Origin: Rhodospirillaceae bacterium
GTDB lineage: Bacteria > Pseudomonadota > Alphaproteobacteria > CACIAM-22H2
Length of the DNA: 64,000 nucleotides
NCBI GenBank assembly: GCA_027490975.1
Contig: JAIXXA010000166.1
Location: 1 to 64,000 of the forward strand
Reading direction: 5' to 3'
In this document: piece after piece, positions 35,946 through 44,870 of the stretch
Layout: the number at the start of each line of letters is the position of its first letter
Numbering within the stretch: position 1 is the stretch's first letter
Position numbers and translations under genes: made by a program
The notes under the pieces: model-generated
What the model saw: only the letters and a program-made list of their open reading frames with translations
Databases searched by the model: none
What the model was told of the DNA's origin: nothing

Positions 35946-35988
35946 ATTATCCCTCGAAGGCGGCGCTGCCCGATATGATCTAGGTCAA
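35946..35988 (-). promoter_or_regulatory. FNR/FixK-type box and -10 element upstream of Hsp20
   Basis: On the minus strand TTGACCTAGATCAT (35988-35975) matches the FNR-family consensus TTGA-N6-TCAA at 7 of 8 key bases. A GATAAT -10 box (35951-35946) puts the box centre at about -42, the class II activator position. The box overlaps the htpG stop codon. Confidence 0.65.
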
Positions 35989-37853
35989 GCGGCCGCAAAT
36001 CCCGCGGCGAGCGTGCTGGCGAGGCGCTTGGCGAAGGCCGACGGATCGTCGAGTTTGTCGCCCTCGACGATGCGCGCCTGGTCGAACAGCAGTTTTGCCA
36101 CCTCGCTCACGCGCGCTTGCACGGCCGTATTGTCGCCCTGTTCGCGCAAGCTTCGCGCCAGCGCCTGGATCAACGCATGCTCGGGATTGAGTTCGAGGAT
36201 GCGCTTTGCGGCCGCGCGCAGCTGCTTGTGCTGGCGCAGCATGCGCTCCAGATGGATGTCCATGTCGCTGTCGTCGGCGACGAGGCACACGGCGCTTTCG
36301 GCGAGGCGCTGGCTGGCGCGCACGTCCTTGACGCTGTCGCCGAGCGCCAGCCGGAACAGCGCCACCAGCGGCGCGATGTCGGAAGCGGCGTCGTCTTTCT
36401 TCGCGTCTTCGGGCTTTTCGGCGTCGGCGATCTTGTCGAGATCGGCGAGCCCGCGCGTGACGGACGCGAATTTTTTGCCTTCGAAGTCGGTCGTCTGCGC
36501 GATCCAGAATTCGTCGACGGGGTCCGACAGCAGCAGCACCTCGATGCCGCGCTTGGCGAAGCCCTCGAGATGCGGGCTGTTGGCGACCGTCTTCGTGTCG
36601 TCGCCGGCGATGTAGTAGATCGTCTCCTGCCCCGGCTTCATGCGCGCCGCGTACTCGGCAAGCCCGACCCATTTGTCGGGTGCGGTCGTGGTGCGGAAGC
36701 GCGCCAGCGACAGCACGCGGCCACCGTTTTCGGCGTCTTCGAAAATGCCTTCCTTCATCGCCTCGCCGAACGAATCCCAGAATACGGCGTAGGATTCGGC
36801 GTCGTCCTTGGCGCGCTTTTCGAGCTCGCCCAGCACGCGCGCGGTAATGCCCTGGCGGATCAGGCGCACGACCGGATTGTTCTGCAGCATCTCGCGGCTC
36901 ACGTTGAGCGGCAGATCTTCCGAATCGACGACGCCGCGCAGGAAACGCAGATAGCGCGGCACCAGCCCCTCGGGCGCTTCGTTCACGAACACGCGCCGCA
37001 CATAGAGCTTCACGCCGTGCTTGCGCTCGGGCGCAAACAGATCGAACGGCCGGATGCCCGGCACGTAAAGCAGCGCCGTGTATTCGATCTTGCCTTCCGC
37101 GCGCCAATGCAGCGTGCCCCACGGTTCGTCGAACCCGTGCGAGAGGTGGCGGTAGAATTCCGTGTGCTGCTCTTGCGTGACTTCGTTTTTGGCGCGCGTC
37201 CACAGGGCCGAGGCGCGGTTCAGCGTCTGGTCGGCAAGCTTGATCGGGATCGCGATATGGTCGGAATAGCGGCGCACGATTTCGCCGAGCTTGTCGGCAT
37301 CGAGGAACTCGGCCGCGTCGTCTTTCAAGTGCAGGCGGATCGACGTGCCGCGCTTGGGCAGGTCGATCGCATCGATCGTGTAGCTGCCCTTGCCGTCGGA
37401 CTCCCAGCGCCAGCCCGCGTCGCTGCCGGCTTTGCGCGACTCGACCGTGACCTTGTCGGCCACCATGAAGGCCGAATAGAAGCCGACGCCGAACTGGCCG
37501 ATCAGCGGCATGTCCTTGCGCTGGCCCGCATCGAGCGCCTTCACGAAGGCGGCCGTGCCCGAACGCGCGATCGTGCCGAGATTGGCCACGAGATCGTCGC
37601 GATCCATGCCGATGCCGTTGTCGGCGACGGTCAGCGTTTTTCCGCCGCTGTCGGCCGTCAGGAGAACGGCGAAATCCGTGTCGTCGCCGGCGAGGGCGGC
37701 GTCCTGCTGCGCCAGAAAGCGCAGCTTGTCGCACGCGTCGGACGCGTTCGAAATCAGTTCGCGCAAGAACACCTGGCGTTCGCTGTAGAGCGAGTGCGCG
37801 ACGATCTCGAGCAGGCGGCTCACCTCCGCCTGGAATTCGTGTTTTTCGGTCAT
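35985..37853 (-). CDS. htpG: Chaperone HtpG (bacterial Hsp90)
   Basis: ATP-driven dimeric chaperone of 622 residues. GHKL ATPase motifs near the N-terminus are SNASDACDKLRF (about 30-41), ADNGIGMDRDDL and GQFGVGFYSAFMVAD. The middle domain has LYVPGIRPFDLF and LPLNVSREMLQ with the conserved Arg. The C-terminal dimerisation domain follows. Length is normal. A heat-shock-like promoter lies upstream. Its last bases contain the FNR-like box of the Hsp20 gene, which is only 90 bp downstream. Confidence 0.97.
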   Translation of the reverse strand: MTEKHEFQAEVSRLLEIVAHSLYSERQVFLRELISNASDACDKLRFLAQQDAALAGDDTDFAVLLTADSGGKTLTVADNGIGMDRDDLVANLGTIARSGTAAFVKALDAGQRKDMPLIGQFGVGFYSAFMVADKVTVESRKAGSDAGWRWESDGKGSYTIDAIDLPKRGTSIRLHLKDDAAEFLDADKLGEIVRRYSDHIAIPIKLADQTLNRASALWTRAKNEVTQEQHTEFYRHLSHGFDEPWGTLHWRAEGKIEYTALLYVPGIRPFDLFAPERKHGVKLYVRRVFVNEAPEGLVPRYLRFLRGVVDSEDLPLNVSREMLQNNPVVRLIRQGITARVLGELEKRAKDDAESYAVFWDSFGEAMKEGIFEDAENGGRVLSLARFRTTTAPDKWVGLAEYAARMKPGQETIYYIAGDDTKTVANSPHLEGFAKRGIEVLLLSDPVDEFWIAQTTDFEGKKFASVTRGLADLDKIADAEKPEDAKKDDAASDIAPLVALFRLALGDSVKDVRASQRLAESAVCLVADDSDMDIHLERMLRQHKQLRAAAKRILELNPEHALIQALARSLREQGDNTAVQARVSEVAKLLFDQARIVEGDKLDDPSAFAKRLASTLAAGFAAA

Positions 37854-37885
37854 CGTTGCTCCGGATGGTCTCGTTTTGCCGGGCT

Positions 37886-37914
37886 ATCTAGGGGAGCTGC
37901 CGCGCGGAATCAAG
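37886..37914 (-). promoter_or_regulatory. Heat-shock (RpoH-like) promoter of htpG
   Basis: On the minus strand CTTGATT (37914-37908), then 13 bp, then CCCCTAGAT (37894-37886). This is close to the alphaproteobacterial sigma-32 pattern, and the same CTTGA-N17-CCTAG spacing is seen upstream of cytochrome c copy B. It lies in the gap between the phosphodiesterase gene and htpG. Confidence 0.65.
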
Positions 37915-37924
37915 AGACCCCGCA

Positions 37925-38731
37925 TCAGCTCCACTGGAACAGGATCGTGGCCCGGTCGCCCGTCGTGGCAAGCGTGTGGCTGACGATGCCCGTCGCCTGC
38001 GTCCAGCGATGCAGTTGCAGGCCCGGCGGCTCGAAGGTGTAGCCGCCGGCCGCGTCTTCGCGCAGGTCGAGGGCGATCTGGTGCGCGGTCGACGGGCAGA
38101 TCGACGCGATCGTGCCGGCAAAACGCGCCTGGATCGCGCGATGCACATGGCCGCAGACCACGCGCTCGACATTCGGGTAGCGCTTGACGATGGCGGCCAA
38201 GCGCCCGTCGTCGCGCAGGGCCATCTTGTCCATGTGCCCGATGCCGGTCGCAAAAGGCGGGTGATGCTGGAAGATCAGCGTGGGCTTGGCCCCGCCCGCC
38301 GCAAGCGTGGCCTCGAGCCAAGCCGCCCGCGCGTTGCAGAACGTGCCCCACGGTTTTTTGGGCTCGGACGTATCGACGGCGAGGAGGCGCACTGGATAGT
38401 CGTCGATCGCGTACTGGAAAAAGCCGTCTTCCGCCACCAAGTCGCCGCCCGCCCGGGGGAACGCGGCCTTCAAGGTCGCGCGCGCATCGTGGTTGCCCGG
38501 CACGACGAGCAGCGGCGCCTTTAGCGGCGCCAAGATCTCGCGCAGCACCGCATATTCGGCCGCCAAGCCGCGCTCGACGAGGTCGCCGGTGGCGAGCACG
38601 ATGTCGGGCTGCGGGTCGAGCGCGTTCAGCACGGCGACGGCCTGGGTCAGATACGAAACCGTGTCGACTTTGCCGTAGGCGAACTTGCCGTCGGTTTGGA
38701 TGTGGAGATCTGAGATCTGGGCGATGAGCAT
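37925..38731 (-). CDS. Metallophosphoesterase, cyclic-nucleotide phosphodiesterase-like
   Basis: Cytosolic calcineurin-like phosphoesterase of 268 residues resembling CpdA/YfcE-type enzymes. Metal motifs are SDLHIQ (Asp8, His10), GDLVERG (near 49-55), GNHDARA (near 79-85), a His in FQHHPPF and the final GHVHRA. It probably hydrolyses cAMP or another phosphodiester; this is family-level inference. Divergent from the helicase, with starts 42 bp apart. Confidence 0.88.
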   Translation of the reverse strand: MLIAQISDLHIQTDGKFAYGKVDTVSYLTQAVAVLNALDPQPDIVLATGDLVERGLAAEYAVLREILAPLKAPLLVVPGNHDARATLKAAFPRAGGDLVAEDGFFQYAIDDYPVRLLAVDTSEPKKPWGTFCNARAAWLEATLAAGGAKPTLIFQHHPPFATGIGHMDKMALRDDGRLAAIVKRYPNVERVVCGHVHRAIQARFAGTIASICPSTAHQIALDLREDAAGGYTFEPPGLQLHRWTQATGIVSHTLATTGDRATILFQWS

Positions 38732-38773
38732 CGCTTGAATTCGCCCGCCGGCCGGGCAAGAGTCAAGGTCGCG

Positions 38774-41230
38774 ATGCAAGACTCCAAGGTTACGGCCGTC
38801 TTGGGGCCGACGAATACGGGAAAGACCTTTCTGGCGGTCGAGCGCATGCTGGGCCATCGCACCGGCATGATCGGTTTTCCGCTGCGCCTGCTCGCGCGCG
38901 AAAACTACGAACGCATCGCCGCATCCAAGGGCGCAGGCCAAGTCGCCCTCGTCACCGGCGAAGAGCGCATCGTGCCGCCCTATGCGCGCTGGTTCGTGTG
39001 CACGGTCGAGGCGATGCCGATCGAGCGCGAGGTGGGTTTTCTCGCGGTCGACGAAATCCAGATGGTCGCCGACCGCGAGCGCGGCCATGTGTTCGTCGAC
39101 CGGCTCCTGCATGCGCGCGGGCGCAACGAAACGATGTTCATGGGGGCCGAGTCCGCCCGGCCCTTGATCCGGCGGCTGGTGCCCGAGGCCGAATTCGTCG
39201 TGCGCCCGCGCCTGTCCACGCTCACCTATGCGGGCCCGCGCAAGATCACGCGCCTGCCCAGGCGCAGCGCCATCGTCGCGTTTTCGGCCGCCGAGGTCTA
39301 CGAGATCGCCGAGCTTGTGCGCCGCCAGCGCGGCGGGGCGGCCCTCGTGTTCGGCGCCTTGAGCCCGCGCACGCGCAACGCGCAGGTCGCCATGTACCAG
39401 TCGGGCGACGTCGACTATCTGATCGCGACCGACGCGATCGGCATGGGCCTCAACATGGATATCGACCATGTCGCGTTTGCGGCGACGGCGAAGTTCGACG
39501 GCCGCCATATGCGCAGGCTGCTCGCGCCCGAGCTCGGCCAAATCGCCGGGCGTGCGGGGCGCAACATGACCAACGGCACCTTCGGCACCACGGCCGATGT
39601 GGGCCCGCTCGACGCCGATCTTGTCGAAGCGATCGAGGAGCATCGCTTCCCGCCGCTCACCCATTGCTACTGGCGCAATTCCGATCTCGATTTCCGCACG
39701 CTCGACGGGCTGCTCGAAACGCTCGACCGGCGCGCGCCGTGGCCCGAGCTCGTGCGCGTGCGCGACGCCGACGACCATCTCGCTTTGCAGGCCCTCGCGC
39801 GCGATGCCGACATCCGCACCCTTTCGCGCGGGCGCGTGGGGCTGCTGTGGGAGGTGGCGCGCATCCCCGATTTCCGCAAGCAGATGGCCGACACCCATCC
39901 GCGCCTGCTCGCCAAAATCTTCGGCCATCTTGCGGGGCCGGCGGGCCGCCTGCCGCAGGATTGGGTCGACCGCCAGATCGAGCGCATCGATTCGGCCGAC
40001 GGCGACATCGACAAATTGCTGCAGCAGATCGCCGCCATCCGCACCTGGACCTACGTGTCGCACCGGCCCGACTGGATCGCCGACGCCGAGGGCGTGCAGG
40101 CCCGCGCGCGCGCGGTCGAAGACCGCCTGTCGGACGCGCTGCACGAGCGGCTCACGCAGCGTTTCGTCGATCGGCGCAATGCGGTCATCGTGCGCAAGCT
40201 CGCCGACGGCAGCGAATTGCTGGCGGCCGTGACCGCTGCAGGCGACGTGCTCGTCGAAGGCATGCCGGCCGGCAAGCTCGACGGGTTCGAGTTCCGCCCC
40301 GACCCGTCGCTCGATATGGGGGTGGCTGCGTTGCGCGCGGCCGCCAATCGCGCCCTGCGCCGCGATGTGGGCTTGCGCGTGCAGAAATTCGTCGCCGACG
40401 ACGATGCCGCGTTCGCCCTGCTCCCTGACGCACGTATCGCCTGGAACGGCCAGCAAGTGGCAAAGCTCGTTGCGGGGGCGGAAGCCTTGGCGCCCGAAAT
40501 CCAGCTTGCGCGTGCCGATCTGCTCGAGCCTGCACACCGGCAGGCCGTGTCGCGCCGCTTGGCCGAATGGCTGCAGGCCTGGCTCAAACAGCATATGGCC
40601 CCGTTGTTGCGCCTCAAGACGGCCCCCCTGCCGGCCGCCGCACGCGGCCTTGCGTTCGAGCTTGCGGCATCGCTTGGCGCCATCGCGGCGTCCGACACGA
40701 CGATCGCCCTCGACAGCCTCGACCGCACGGCGCGCGGCAGCTTGGCCACCTGCGGCGTGCATGTGGGCGTGCGCGCGGCCTACGTGCCCGCCCTCAAAGA
40801 CCACGCCGCGACGAAGCTGCGCGCCTTGCTGTGGCAGATCCATCGCGGCATCGAGGGCGCCCTGCCGCCGCCGGGCAAACTCAGCGTGCCGCGCGGCGAT
40901 CAGCCGCCGGGGCTGATGGCGGCGTGCCTCTATCTGCCGGCGGGCCCCTTGTTCGTGCGCGCCGACCGGCTCGAAAAGCTCGCCCAAGCCCTGCTGCAAG
41001 CCGGCCGCAGCGGCCCCTTTGCGCTCGACGCTGCCTGGACCAAGCTCGTCGATTGCGATGCGGCAACGCTGCCGGCGGTCGTGGCGTCGCTCGGCTATCG
41101 CCTTCAACCGGGCGAAACCGGGCCGCTGTTTGCGGCCCATCGCGGCGGTGCGGCCCGCAAACGCCCGAAGCCCGCCCCCGGCGATGCGGCGTCGCCGTTT
41201 TCGGTGCTGTCGGGGATTGCGCGCAAATGA
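38774..41230 (+). CDS. SUV3-like DExH-box RNA helicase
   Basis: Superfamily 2 helicase of 818 residues, close to the mitochondrial degradosome helicase SUV3 and its alphaproteobacterial homologues. Motif I is GPTNTGKT at 11-18, the DEIQ box lies in [14 protein letters not shown], motif VI is QIAGRAGR, and a CPC-free zinc-less C-terminal region of about 300 residues follows. RNA unwinding linked to decay is the family role. The ATG at 38774 has AAGG seven bases upstream; an in-frame TTG at 38735 would add 13 residues. Its stop overlaps the S4 gene (ATGA). Confidence 0.9.
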   Translation: MQDSKVTAVLGPTNTGKTFLAVERMLGHRTGMIGFPLRLLARENYERIAASKGAGQVALVTGEERIVPPYARWFVCTVEAMPIEREVGFLAVDEIQMVADRERGHVFVDRLLHARGRNETMFMGAESARPLIRRLVPEAEFVVRPRLSTLTYAGPRKITRLPRRSAIVAFSAAEVYEIAELVRRQRGGAALVFGALSPRTRNAQVAMYQSGDVDYLIATDAIGMGLNMDIDHVAFAATAKFDGRHMRRLLAPELGQIAGRAGRNMTNGTFGTTADVGPLDADLVEAIEEHRFPPLTHCYWRNSDLDFRTLDGLLETLDRRAPWPELVRVRDADDHLALQALARDADIRTLSRGRVGLLWEVARIPDFRKQMADTHPRLLAKIFGHLAGPAGRLPQDWVDRQIERIDSADGDIDKLLQQIAAIRTWTYVSHRPDWIADAEGVQARARAVEDRLSDALHERLTQRFVDRRNAVIVRKLADGSELLAAVTAAGDVLVEGMPAGKLDGFEFRPDPSLDMGVAALRAAANRALRRDVGLRVQKFVADDDAAFALLPDARIAWNGQQVAKLVAGAEALAPEIQLARADLLEPAHRQAVSRRLAEWLQAWLKQHMAPLLRLKTAPLPAAARGLAFELAASLGAIAASDTTIALDSLDRTARGSLATCGVHVGVRAAYVPALKDHAATKLRALLWQIHRGIEGALPPPGKLSVPRGDQPPGLMAACLYLPAGPLFVRADRLEKLAQALLQAGRSGPFALDAAWTKLVDCDAATLPAVVASLGYRLQPGETGPLFAAHRGGAARKRPKPAPGDAASPFSVLSGIARK

Positions 41231-41508
41231 ACGACGAAGAAACACCCGAGCGCATGCGCGCCGACAAATTCCTGTGGATCGCGCGCTTCTTCCGCTCGCG
41301 GGCCCAGGCGCAAAGCGTGCTCGAGGCAGGCCGCGTGCGCTGCCGCGGCCGCATTCTCGACAAGGGCGATGCAGTCAAACAAGGCGACGTGCTCACCTTC
41401 ACGCAAGGCGACAAGCTGCGCACGGTCGAGATCCTGGGTTTTGCGCCCAAACGCGGCAACGCCGCCCATGGCCAAGCGCTCTATCGCGATCTCTACGAAG
41501 CGGTTTGA
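41227..41508 (+). CDS. S4-domain RNA-binding protein (HslR-like)
   Basis: A 93-residue protein with one S4 domain: [20 protein letters not shown] (about 9-28), then [12 protein letters not shown] and the [12 protein letters not shown] strand. Relatives bind 50S-associated tRNA or rRNA during heat stress and rescue. Translation is coupled to the upstream helicase gene by a 4-bp overlap, so the two probably act in RNA handling together. Confidence 0.92.
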   Translation: MNDEETPERMRADKFLWIARFFRSRAQAQSVLEAGRVRCRGRILDKGDAVKQGDVLTFTQGDKLRTVEILGFAPKRGNAAHGQALYRDLYEAV

Positions 41509-41597
41509 CCCTTCCGGGCACGGGGTTGCCGAGGCCGAACGGCTATGCTACCCGAACAGATACGAATGGTTCGCGCATAAAGGCCAGAGAGAAGGCA

Positions 41598-41939
41598 ATG
41601 ACCTATATCGTCAACGACAGCTGCATCAAGTGCAAGTACACGGACTGCGTGGAAGTGTGCCCGGTCGATTGCTTCTACGAAGGCGAGAACATGCTCGTCA
41701 TCAAGGCCGACGAATGCATCGATTGCGGCGTGTGCGAACCCGAATGCCCGGCCGAGGCGATCCGCCCCGACACCGACCCCGCAGCCCAGCCCTGGATCGC
41801 CATCAACAACGAGTACGCCGAAAAATGGCCGAATCTGCGGCGCAAGAAAGATGCGCCCGCCGATGCCGATTCCTGGAAGGGTGTTGAGGGAAAGTTCGAC
41901 AAGTATTTTTCTCCTAAACCCGGCTCCGGAAACCCATAA
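41598..41939 (+). CDS. fdxA: 7Fe-8S ferredoxin FdxA
   Basis: Electron carrier of 113 residues. Cysteines 9, 12, 17, 21, 25, 40, 43, 46 and 50 include the CXXCXXC-PXXXC type pattern [13 protein letters not shown] that binds a [4Fe-4S] cluster and the N-terminal set that usually binds [3Fe-4S]. The C-terminal extension (about 60-113) is typical of the alphaproteobacterial FdxA group. Its redox partner is not visible. It follows the helicase/S4 pair by about 90 bp, and the same neighbour order is seen in other alphaproteobacteria. Confidence 0.95.
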   Translation: MTYIVNDSCIKCKYTDCVEVCPVDCFYEGENMLVIKADECIDCGVCEPECPAEAIRPDTDPAAQPWIAINNEYAEKWPNLRRKKDAPADADSWKGVEGKFDKYFSPKPGSGNP

Positions 41940-42177
41940 AAGGCGCGTTCCGGCTAAAATCAAGACCTAAAGTCTCTCAAAAGGACCTTAGCCGTGCAAA
42001 AAACGCGCGGGTAATGCGTGCTTTTTCGTCGTTTTTGTGATAGCTTAATAATTATCGGACTGTGGCAATTTCGTCGCAGGCCTCCTCCCCGGCAGGGGAT
42101 CCCAACGGGCCAGGATGCCCGCTTCTCGATTGCCGTTTTTGCTGTCCGGACAAGGGATTAGCTCAAATGGAAAAGGG

Positions 42178-42202
42178 CCGATATGCCGAAACGGCACATC
42201 GG
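42178..42202 (+). repeat. Inverted repeat 1 in the carD leader
   Basis: CCGATATGCCG, AAA, CGGCACATCGG: 11-bp arms with one mismatch and a three-base loop, able to form a stable RNA hairpin. Confidence 0.75.
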
Positions 42203-42221
42203 AACGGCGGGGTTTTCGCCA

Positions 42222-42237
42222 ATTCTCCCCGGAGAAT
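42222..42237 (+). repeat. Inverted repeat 2 in the carD leader
   Basis: ATTCTCC and GGAGAAT form perfect 7-bp arms around CC. The GGAG in the right arm is locked in the stem. Too tight a loop for a normal RNA hairpin, so it could equally be a protein-binding palindrome. Confidence 0.6.
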
Positions 42238-42311
42238 AGGTGAAATAATCCGCCCGAGGGCAGCTTCGACGGTGCGATGGGGTTCGACGGCCGATTTACG
42301 AGTGGCACATT

Positions 42312-42333
42312 CCGGCCGGTTTTTTCCGGTCGG
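42312..42333 (+). repeat. Inverted repeat 3, hairpin next to the carD ribosome site
   Basis: CCGGCCGG, TTTTTT, CCGGTCGG: 8-bp stem with one G-U pair and a six-T loop. It ends 7 bases before the AGGAG of carD, so it could influence ribosome access. Confidence 0.7.
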
Positions 42334-42355
42334 TTCTGAAAGGAGCGGCTTTTCC

Positions 42356-42880
42356 ATGACGCTACGCAAGACGACAGTGCGCGAAACCGACGATCTGGGC
42401 TTTGCCGTGGGCGACCACGTTGTGTACCCGACCCATGGCGTGGGCAAAATCACCGGCCTCGAATCGCAGGAAATCGCGGGCACCAAGCTGCGCCTGTTCG
42501 TGATCCAGTTCGACAAGGATCGCATGACGCTGCGCGTGCCGATGATGAAGGCCAAAACCTCGGGCCTGCGCCGTCTTTGCACGAAAAAGGAAATGCAGAA
42601 CGCGCTCGCCACGCTGAAGGCGCGCGCGCGCATCCGCCGCACCATGTGGAGCCGCCGCGCGCAGGAATACGAAGCCAAGATCAATTCGGGCGACCCCAAG
42701 GCGATCGCCGAAGTGGTGCGCGACCTGCACCGCAATGCGGGCCAGCCCGACCAGTCTTTCAGCGAACGCCAGATGTACCAGGCGGCCCTCGACCGTCTGG
42801 TGCGCGAATTCGCGGCCGTCGAAAAGATCACCGAAGAAGTGGCCGTGCAGCGCCTCGAAGCGATGCTGAAGGCCGCTTAA
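42356..42880 (+). CDS. CarD-family transcription regulator
   Basis: RNA-polymerase-binding regulator of 174 residues. The N-terminal Tudor-like RID domain starts at FAVGDHVVYPTHGVGKITGL (about 15-34), contacting the polymerase beta subunit, and the rest is helical and rich in Arg and Lys (about 80-130). CarD proteins stabilise open complexes and adjust rRNA and stress transcription. Preceded by a long structured leader and followed by a strong terminator, so it forms its own unit. Confidence 0.95.
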   Translation: MTLRKTTVRETDDLGFAVGDHVVYPTHGVGKITGLESQEIAGTKLRLFVIQFDKDRMTLRVPMMKAKTSGLRRLCTKKEMQNALATLKARARIRRTMWSRRAQEYEAKINSGDPKAIAEVVRDLHRNAGQPDQSFSERQMYQAALDRLVREFAAVEKITEEVAVQRLEAMLKAA

Positions 42881-42910
42881 GTCCGAACGCAAGTTCAAGG
42901 GACCACGCAG

Positions 42911-42942
42911 AAACCCCGCCGGGTCAAACCGGCGGGGTTTTT
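42911..42942 (+). terminator. Rho-independent terminator of carD
   Basis: AAACCCCGCCGG (42911-42922) pairs with CCGGCGGGGTTT (42929-42940) around GTCAAA, 12 perfect base pairs, followed by a T tract. Confidence 0.95.
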
Positions 42943-42997
42943 GTTTGGGGCTTTTTTGTTTGGGGCGGCGCGAGCCCGCACGCTAAGTTTTGCGGCG

Positions 42998-43831
42998 ATG
43001 GCTGTTTCTCCGCCCGCACGCCCGACCAGCGCTGCCCGCAACGAACGTTTTGCCGTGCTGCGCAAGGCCAAGCGCGTGTGGGCGATCGCGAGCATCCATG
43101 GGGCAGACGAAAAACTCGGGCGCCTGCACGAGGCCCTGGCCGAACGCTGGCAAACCGGCGACCGGCTTGTCTATCTCGGCAATTGGCTCGGCCGCGGCCC
43201 CGGCATTGCGCCCGCCATCGACGAGATGCTGCGCATGCGCCGCGCGATCATCGCCCTGCCCGGCTTCTTCGCGGCCGACGTCGTGTTCCTGCGCGGCATG
43301 CAAGAAGAGATGCTGCAGAAATGCCTGCAGCTGCATTTCGCCGTAAACCCCGGCGAGGTCTTCGCCTGGATGCTCGACCAGGGTTTGGCCGCCACGCTCG
43401 AAGCCTACGGGGCCGACATCCGCGCAGGCCTCGTGGCCGCGCGCGAAGGGGCAACCGCCTTGGCGCGCTGGACCGGCCTCGTGCGCCGCGGTCTCGATGC
43501 CAAGCCCGGACACCGCGAACTCACGCTTGCCATGCGGCGTGCCGCGACCGACGAGGTGGGAAAGCGCCTGTTCGTGAGTGCGGGCCTCGATTTCGACCGC
43601 CCGCTCGAAGCCCAGGGCGATGCGCTGTGGTGGGGCGGGCGCGGCTTCGACAAACGCGACACCCCCTTCGAGAGCTACGCCCGCATCGTGCGCGGCTACG
43701 CGCCCACCCATCCGGGCAGTGCGGCCGGCCCCTTTACCCTCACGCTCGACGGCGGCTGCGGTTTCGGCGGCCCGCTTTTGGCCGCAAGCATCGGGCCCGA
43801 CGGGGAAATTCTCGAAACAATTGAAGCCTGA
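42998..43831 (+). CDS. Serine/threonine phosphatase-like protein with degenerate active site
   Basis: A 278-residue protein whose layout follows the PPP/ApaH-type metallophosphatases, but the metal motifs are changed. The expected DxHG reads SIHG (32-35), the GDxVDRG motif reads GNWLGRG (61-67), and the GNHE motif reads RGMQE (99-103). Only the His34 and a few Gly/Arg positions remain. I infer a pseudophosphatase or a strongly divergent enzyme that binds no standard bimetal site. It lies between carD and the sigma factor, with codon use like its neighbours. The start has an in-frame ATG 19 codons upstream, less likely. Confidence 0.65.
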   Translation: MAVSPPARPTSAARNERFAVLRKAKRVWAIASIHGADEKLGRLHEALAERWQTGDRLVYLGNWLGRGPGIAPAIDEMLRMRRAIIALPGFFAADVVFLRGMQEEMLQKCLQLHFAVNPGEVFAWMLDQGLAATLEAYGADIRAGLVAAREGATALARWTGLVRRGLDAKPGHRELTLAMRRAATDEVGKRLFVSAGLDFDRPLEAQGDALWWGGRGFDKRDTPFESYARIVRGYAPTHPGSAAGPFTLTLDGGCGFGGPLLAASIGPDGEILETIEA

Positions 43832-43954
43832 ACGGGGTCTTTTGGAATTTCTGTGATCCGACTTGTCGGGGGTTGCGTAAACACCGACGAGGCCCTGCAT
43901 TGGCGGGGCAAGACCTGGGGGCTGCCCCTGGGCAGTTGCGGAAAGTTCGTTCGA

Positions 43955-44839
43955 ATGGCCCATTTCGACGACGCCCAGACCCAGCGCGACAATCTGATCG
44001 TGATTCGCCGCGCCATGAAAACGCCGATGCTCGAGCGCGCGCGCGAGATGGAACTCGCCCTCGCCTGGCGCGAGACCGGCAACCAAACCGCCTTGGCCGA
44101 GCTTGTCGGCGCCTATGGGCGCATGGTCGTGTCGATGGCGCTCAAATTCCGCCATTACGGCCTGCCCGTCGGCGACCTCATCCAAGAAGGCAATATCGGC
44201 CTCATGCAGGCCGCCCAACGTTTCGAGCCGTCGCGCGACGTGCGCTTTGCCACCTACGCGCAATGGTGGATCCGTGCTGCCATCCAGGACTTCGTGCTGC
44301 GCAATTGGTCGATCGTGCGCACGGGTACGACGGCCGCGCACAAATCGCTGTTCTTCAATCTGCGCCGCCTGCGCGCCAAGCTCGACGATCCGTCGGCCGA
44401 CCGCATGACGGACGCGCAGCGCAAACAGATCGCCGCCAGCTTGCGCGTCGATCTGTCGGACGTCGAGACGATGGAAGGCCGCCTGTCGGCCGGCGACCGC
44501 TCGCTCGACGCGCCCGCCAGCGACGAGAACGAAAACGCGTGGGTTTCCGCCCTCGCCGACGACCGCCCGACGCCCGAAGAAACCACGATGTCGCTGCACG
44601 ACGAAGACGCGCGCAAAAACCTGCTGCGCGCCGCCTTGGGCGATCTCAACGCGCGCGAACGCGCGGTCATCGAGGCAAGGCGCTTGGGCGAAGACAACGT
44701 GACGCTCGAAACGCTCGGCGACCGCCTCGGCATTTCCAAAGAACGCGTGCGCCAGATCGAACACCGCGCGCTGATCAAGCTCAAAGAAGCGGTCGTCAAG
44801 CGCGTCGCCGACCCGAGCGATCTATTCGCGGGGATGTGA
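43955..44839 (+). CDS. rpoH: RNA polymerase sigma factor, RpoH family
   Basis: Alternative sigma factor of 294 residues. Region 2 is EPSRDVRFATYAQWWIRAAI with upstream LIQEGNIGLMQAAQRF, and the RpoH box is visible in HKSLFFNLRRLRAKL; region 4 holds TLETLGDRLGISKERVRQIE. The first codon at 43955 follows GGAAAG. It is shorter at the N-terminus than Escherichia coli sigma-32. Alphaproteobacteria often carry more than one RpoH, and this might be a secondary copy, so heat or oxidative stress control is inferred. The htpG promoter 6 kb away fits its likely target. Confidence 0.9.
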   Translation: MAHFDDAQTQRDNLIVIRRAMKTPMLERAREMELALAWRETGNQTALAELVGAYGRMVVSMALKFRHYGLPVGDLIQEGNIGLMQAAQRFEPSRDVRFATYAQWWIRAAIQDFVLRNWSIVRTGTTAAHKSLFFNLRRLRAKLDDPSADRMTDAQRKQIAASLRVDLSDVETMEGRLSAGDRSLDAPASDENENAWVSALADDRPTPEETTMSLHDEDARKNLLRAALGDLNARERAVIEARRLGEDNVTLETLGDRLGISKERVRQIEHRALIKLKEAVVKRVADPSDLFAGM

Positions 44840-44870
44840 AGGGCGCGGCGGGTCGGCGTGAATAGTTGCT

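Larger units (their letters stand above)
41940..42355 (+). other. Non-coding leader region of carD
   Basis: A 416-bp gap without a credible gene. The left part is AT-rich around 42020-42060, promoter-like but without a clear -35/-10 pair. A weak terminator-like hairpin for fdxA lies near 42000-42033 (a mismatch in the stem). The right half has three inverted repeats (listed separately) before the carD ribosome site at 42341-42345. It looks like a long 5' leader. Confidence 0.6.

Noticed and set aside
37925-41245. A 1106-codon minus-strand frame opposite the helicase.
   Set aside because: Only the last 268 codons (the phosphoesterase) have protein-like sequence; the rest is antisense to the helicase.
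42150-42300. tRNA-like pieces (TAGCTCAAATGG and GGTTCGA) in the carD leader.
   Set aside because: The pieces cannot be folded into a cloverleaf with an acceptor stem and anticodon arm; spacing is wrong.
42998-43831. The degenerate phosphatase gene as a pseudogene.
   Set aside because: There is no stop or frameshift, and third-position GC is as in neighbours, so it is probably expressed.
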